Of a stretch of 7,230 bases of DNA, positions 5,702 through 7,230 are shown piece after piece. This DNA is from Chitinophagaceae bacterium (lineage in GTDB: Bacteria; Bacteroidota; Bacteroidia; Chitinophagales; Chitinophagaceae). Made by a program: the position numbers and the translations under genes. Position 1 is the stretch's first letter, and the number at the start of each line of letters is the position of its first letter. The stretch lies in the NCBI GenBank assembly GCA_025351145.1, contig JANXWM010000508.1, forward strand, positions 1 through 7,230. Direction: 5' to 3'. Under the pieces are notes generated by a model that ran no database searches, was not told the DNA's origin, and saw only the letters and a program-made list of their open reading frames with translations.

Positions 5702-5732
5702 AGCCCGGTTAATAAGAAAAAAGAACCGGGCT
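5702..5732 (-). terminator. Terminator of the DUF1080 gene
   Basis: A perfect 9-bp GC-rich stem, AGCCCGGTT (5702-5710) with AACCGGGCT (5724-5732), and a 13-nt loop. On the minus strand TTATTTTTCAT follows. The stem overlaps the DUF1080 stop codon (5731-5733), so termination is placed immediately at the end of the gene. Confidence 0.8.
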
Positions 5733-6483
5733 ATAGCATTTTAATTTTTACATTTTTAAAACAAACGCCGGTGTTATCTACGCCGCTGTGTGAAGCCTGG
5801 AAAGCAATATGCCCGGTTTTAGATTGACCGTAATCGGGTTCATTTTTCCATTTGCCGTTGGCTACGGCTTTCTTCCAGTCATCGCTCCAGAGCTGATAAT
5901 CTGCAACCTTTTGGCCATTGAGCCAATGCTCAACATGGCCTTTGCTTACAATGATAACGGTATGGTTCCACTGGCCGGGGGTGTTGGCCGCTTTTACAAA
6001 AGGCGGCTGTATAGCATAAGCAGCGCCGGTTTTTTGCCAGTCCTGAATTTTTTCGGGAAAATTATCATCGTCGATCAACTGGTATTCCGGGCCGGTTTCG
6101 TAAGGTGCATCATGCGTTTCTTTTACCATATACATAATGCCGCTATTACCAAGGGGCGATATTTTCCAGTCAACAGAAAGCTGAAAATTTTCATACTCAT
6201 CGGTGCTGATAAGATCGGGGTTTTGATTGCTTGCCGGTTTCTGGCTGCAAATATTGCCGCTTACCACGTTCCATGAACCGGGAATATTTTTATAGGTTCG
6301 CCAACCATCGAGGTTACTGCCATTGAATAATAATTTCCAGCCCTGTTTTTTTTCTTTTTTTGTTAATTGATTATCTGCGGAGGTATCTTTTAAATAATAA
6401 GGCGTTGCAAATGCAGCAACAGTTTGCATCATGCAAACGAAACAAACTATAAAAATTTCAGCAACTATTTTATTCTTTTTCAT
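5731..6483 (-). CDS. Secreted DUF1080 (3-keto-disaccharide hydrolase-like) protein
   Basis: 250 residues from the ATG at 6481-6483 (MKKNKIVAEI). This start gives a typical signal peptide: lysines, a hydrophobic core to about residue 20, and AFA before a likely cleavage at 26/27. A start at 6618 would bury it behind 45 non-conserved residues and is rejected. The mature part is one DUF1080 domain (Pfam PF06439, concanavalin-like beta sandwich): GWKLLFNGSNLDGW (48-61), WNVVSGNI, DWKISPLGNSGIMY (105-118), GPEYQLIDD (131-139), a WNHTVIIVSKGHVEHWLNG stretch (172-190), GHIAFQ (224-229) and a closing FKNVKIK. Relatives hydrolyse 3-keto-glycosides or act in glycan breakdown outside the cytoplasm; the substrate here is unknown. 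It is divergent from the HAD gene, 147 bp apart, and has its own terminator. Confidence 0.93.
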   Translation of the reverse strand: MKKNKIVAEIFIVCFVCMMQTVAAFATPYYLKDTSADNQLTKKEKKQGWKLLFNGSNLDGWRTYKNIPGSWNVVSGNICSQKPASNQNPDLISTDEYENFQLSVDWKISPLGNSGIMYMVKETHDAPYETGPEYQLIDDDNFPEKIQDWQKTGAAYAIQPPFVKAANTPGQWNHTVIIVSKGHVEHWLNGQKVADYQLWSDDWKKAVANGKWKNEPDYGQSKTGHIAFQASHSGVDNTGVCFKNVKIKML

Positions 6484-6605
6484 ATAACTCTTTTTTGGCA
6501 GTAGTTGAAGGTAAGTAATTTTATAAACAGCATCTTTGCATTGGTGTATAATCAACGCAAATAATATTTTGGCCCCTGAGAATTTTATTATCCTTTTCAT
6601 TGATT

Positions 6606-6613
6606 GATATTTG
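6606..6613 (+). promoter_or_regulatory. Candidate -7 element of the HAD gene
   Basis: GATATTTG differs at one base from TAnnTTTG and lies 17 bp before the ATG at 6631. The -33 region holds only TTTT (6583-6586) at 19 nt spacing. This is a weak match, supported mainly by position. Confidence 0.3.
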
Positions 6614-6630
6614 AACAATAATTACAAAAC

Positions 6631-7230
6631 ATGAATTTAGCAAAGGCTTTTATTTTCGATTTGAATGGAACAATGATCAACGATATGCAATACCATATTA
6701 CGGCCTGGTCTGATATACTGAACAACGACTTAAATGCTGGCCTTAGCTGGGATGAAGTAAAAGTACAGATGTACGGAAAGAACGATGAAGTGCTTGAACG
6801 TATTTTTGGAAAAGGTAAGTTTACCCATGAAAAAATGACGGAATTATCGTTCGAAAAAGAGCGCCGGTATCAATCGGCTTATCTGCCCAATCTTAAACTC
6901 ATTAGTGGGCTCCATGAATTTTTGCAAGCCGCTGAAAATGCGCAAATACCTATGGCTATTGGTTCTGCGGCCATTCCCTTCAATATAAATTTTGTGCTCG
7001 ATAACCTTCACCTGCACAAATATTTCCCCGTTGTTGTAAGCGCCGATGATGTAGTTATCAGCAAACCACATCCCGAAACATATCTTAAAGCTGCACAGTT
7101 GCTTAATGTAAATCCCGAACAATGCATTGTATTTGAAGATGCTCCCAAAGGCGTAGAAGCAGCATTAAATGCCGGTATGCAAACCGTGGTGCTTACCACC
7201 ATGCACGAAAAAGACGAGTTTGAAATGTAC
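6631..7230 (+). CDS. HAD-family phosphatase/beta-phosphoglucomutase-like protein, 3' end cut
   Basis: 200 codons are visible from the ATG at 6631 (MNLAKAFIFDLNGT); the frame is open to the window edge, where about 20 residues are probably missing. It is a subfamily I HAD protein: motif I F9-D10-L-N12-G-T, a helical cap from about 15 to 85 (including YHITAW and EKERRY), motif II with S112 in IGSAA, motif III K145 in SKPHPETY, and motif IV E169-D170 in FEDAPKGVEAALNAGM. Such enzymes transfer or release phosphate from small substrates, often sugar phosphates, through an aspartyl-phosphate at D10. The second Asp of motif I, normally the general acid/base, is Asn12. I recall similar FDLNGT proteins in Bacteroidota, so this may be a subgroup trait. 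It is cytoplasmic and divergent from DUF1080. Confidence 0.92.
   Translation, partial: MNLAKAFIFDLNGTMINDMQYHITAWSDILNNDLNAGLSWDEVKVQMYGKNDEVLERIFGKGKFTHEKMTELSFEKERRYQSAYLPNLKLISGLHEFLQAAENAQIPMAIGSAAIPFNINFVLDNLHLHKYFPVVVSADDVVISKPHPETYLKAAQLLNVNPEQCIVFEDAPKGVEAALNAGMQTVVLTTMHEKDEFEMY

Noticed and set aside
5809..6276. 155-codon plus-strand frame opposite DUF1080
   Set aside because: Antisense to a well-supported DUF1080 domain; composition is that of a shadow frame.
6484..6618. Upstream start giving a 295-residue DUF1080 protein
   Set aside because: It would place 45 non-conserved residues before a standard signal peptide; the ATG at 6483 is better.
6844..7202. Minus-strand open frames opposite the HAD gene
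   Set aside because: The plus-strand HAD motifs I-IV are all in frame, so these are shadows.

Overview
The window looks like a chromosomal segment from a member of the Bacteroidota, probably near Chitinophagaceae/Sphingobacteriales. The reasons are an AT-rich background, A/T-rich start regions without clear Shine-Dalgarno sequences, several promoter candidates of the Bacteroidota type (TTG or TTTG, about 19-21 nt, TAnnTTTG), a Bacteroidota-style S12/S7 pair, and a secreted DUF1080 protein. The genus cannot be fixed from this sequence alone.

Layout. Positions 1-812 hold no intact gene: a hairpin near the left edge, a possible decayed reading frame on the minus strand (218-527), and a promoter candidate for the next gene. 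At 813-2816 (+) lies a large exported protein with one CxxCH haem-type motif. It converges on rpsG and rpsL (3031-3908, minus), and two hairpins separate the convergent units. From 4352 to 5116 (minus) there is a short-chain dehydrogenase/reductase, at 5437-5628 (+) a 63-residue DUF1737 protein, at 5731-6483 (minus) a secreted DUF1080 (3-keto-disaccharide hydrolase-like) protein, and from 6631 to the right edge (+) a HAD-family phosphatase/phosphomutase-like gene that is cut by the window.

The most unusual structure is a dispersed repeat of about 58 bp with the core CTTGCGTCGCACWCTTGTAC. Four copies occur as two head-to-head inverted pairs. One pair encloses about 105 bp of non-coding DNA between rpsL and the SDR gene. 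The other encloses the whole DUF1737 gene with its promoter and a palindromic operator-like site; the right copy begins 2 nt after that gene's stop codon. Degenerate fragments of the same core appear near 125 and 485. Together they suggest a paired, possibly mobile or RNA-forming, interspersed element.

Functional links between the genes are weak. rpsL-rpsG is a housekeeping operon, here ended by a terminator right after rpsG instead of continuing into fusA. DUF1080 and HAD are divergently arranged and could both act in sugar metabolism, but that is inference. Two enzymes carry substitutions at normally catalytic positions: Thr for Ser in the SDR, and Asn for the second Asp of HAD motif I.
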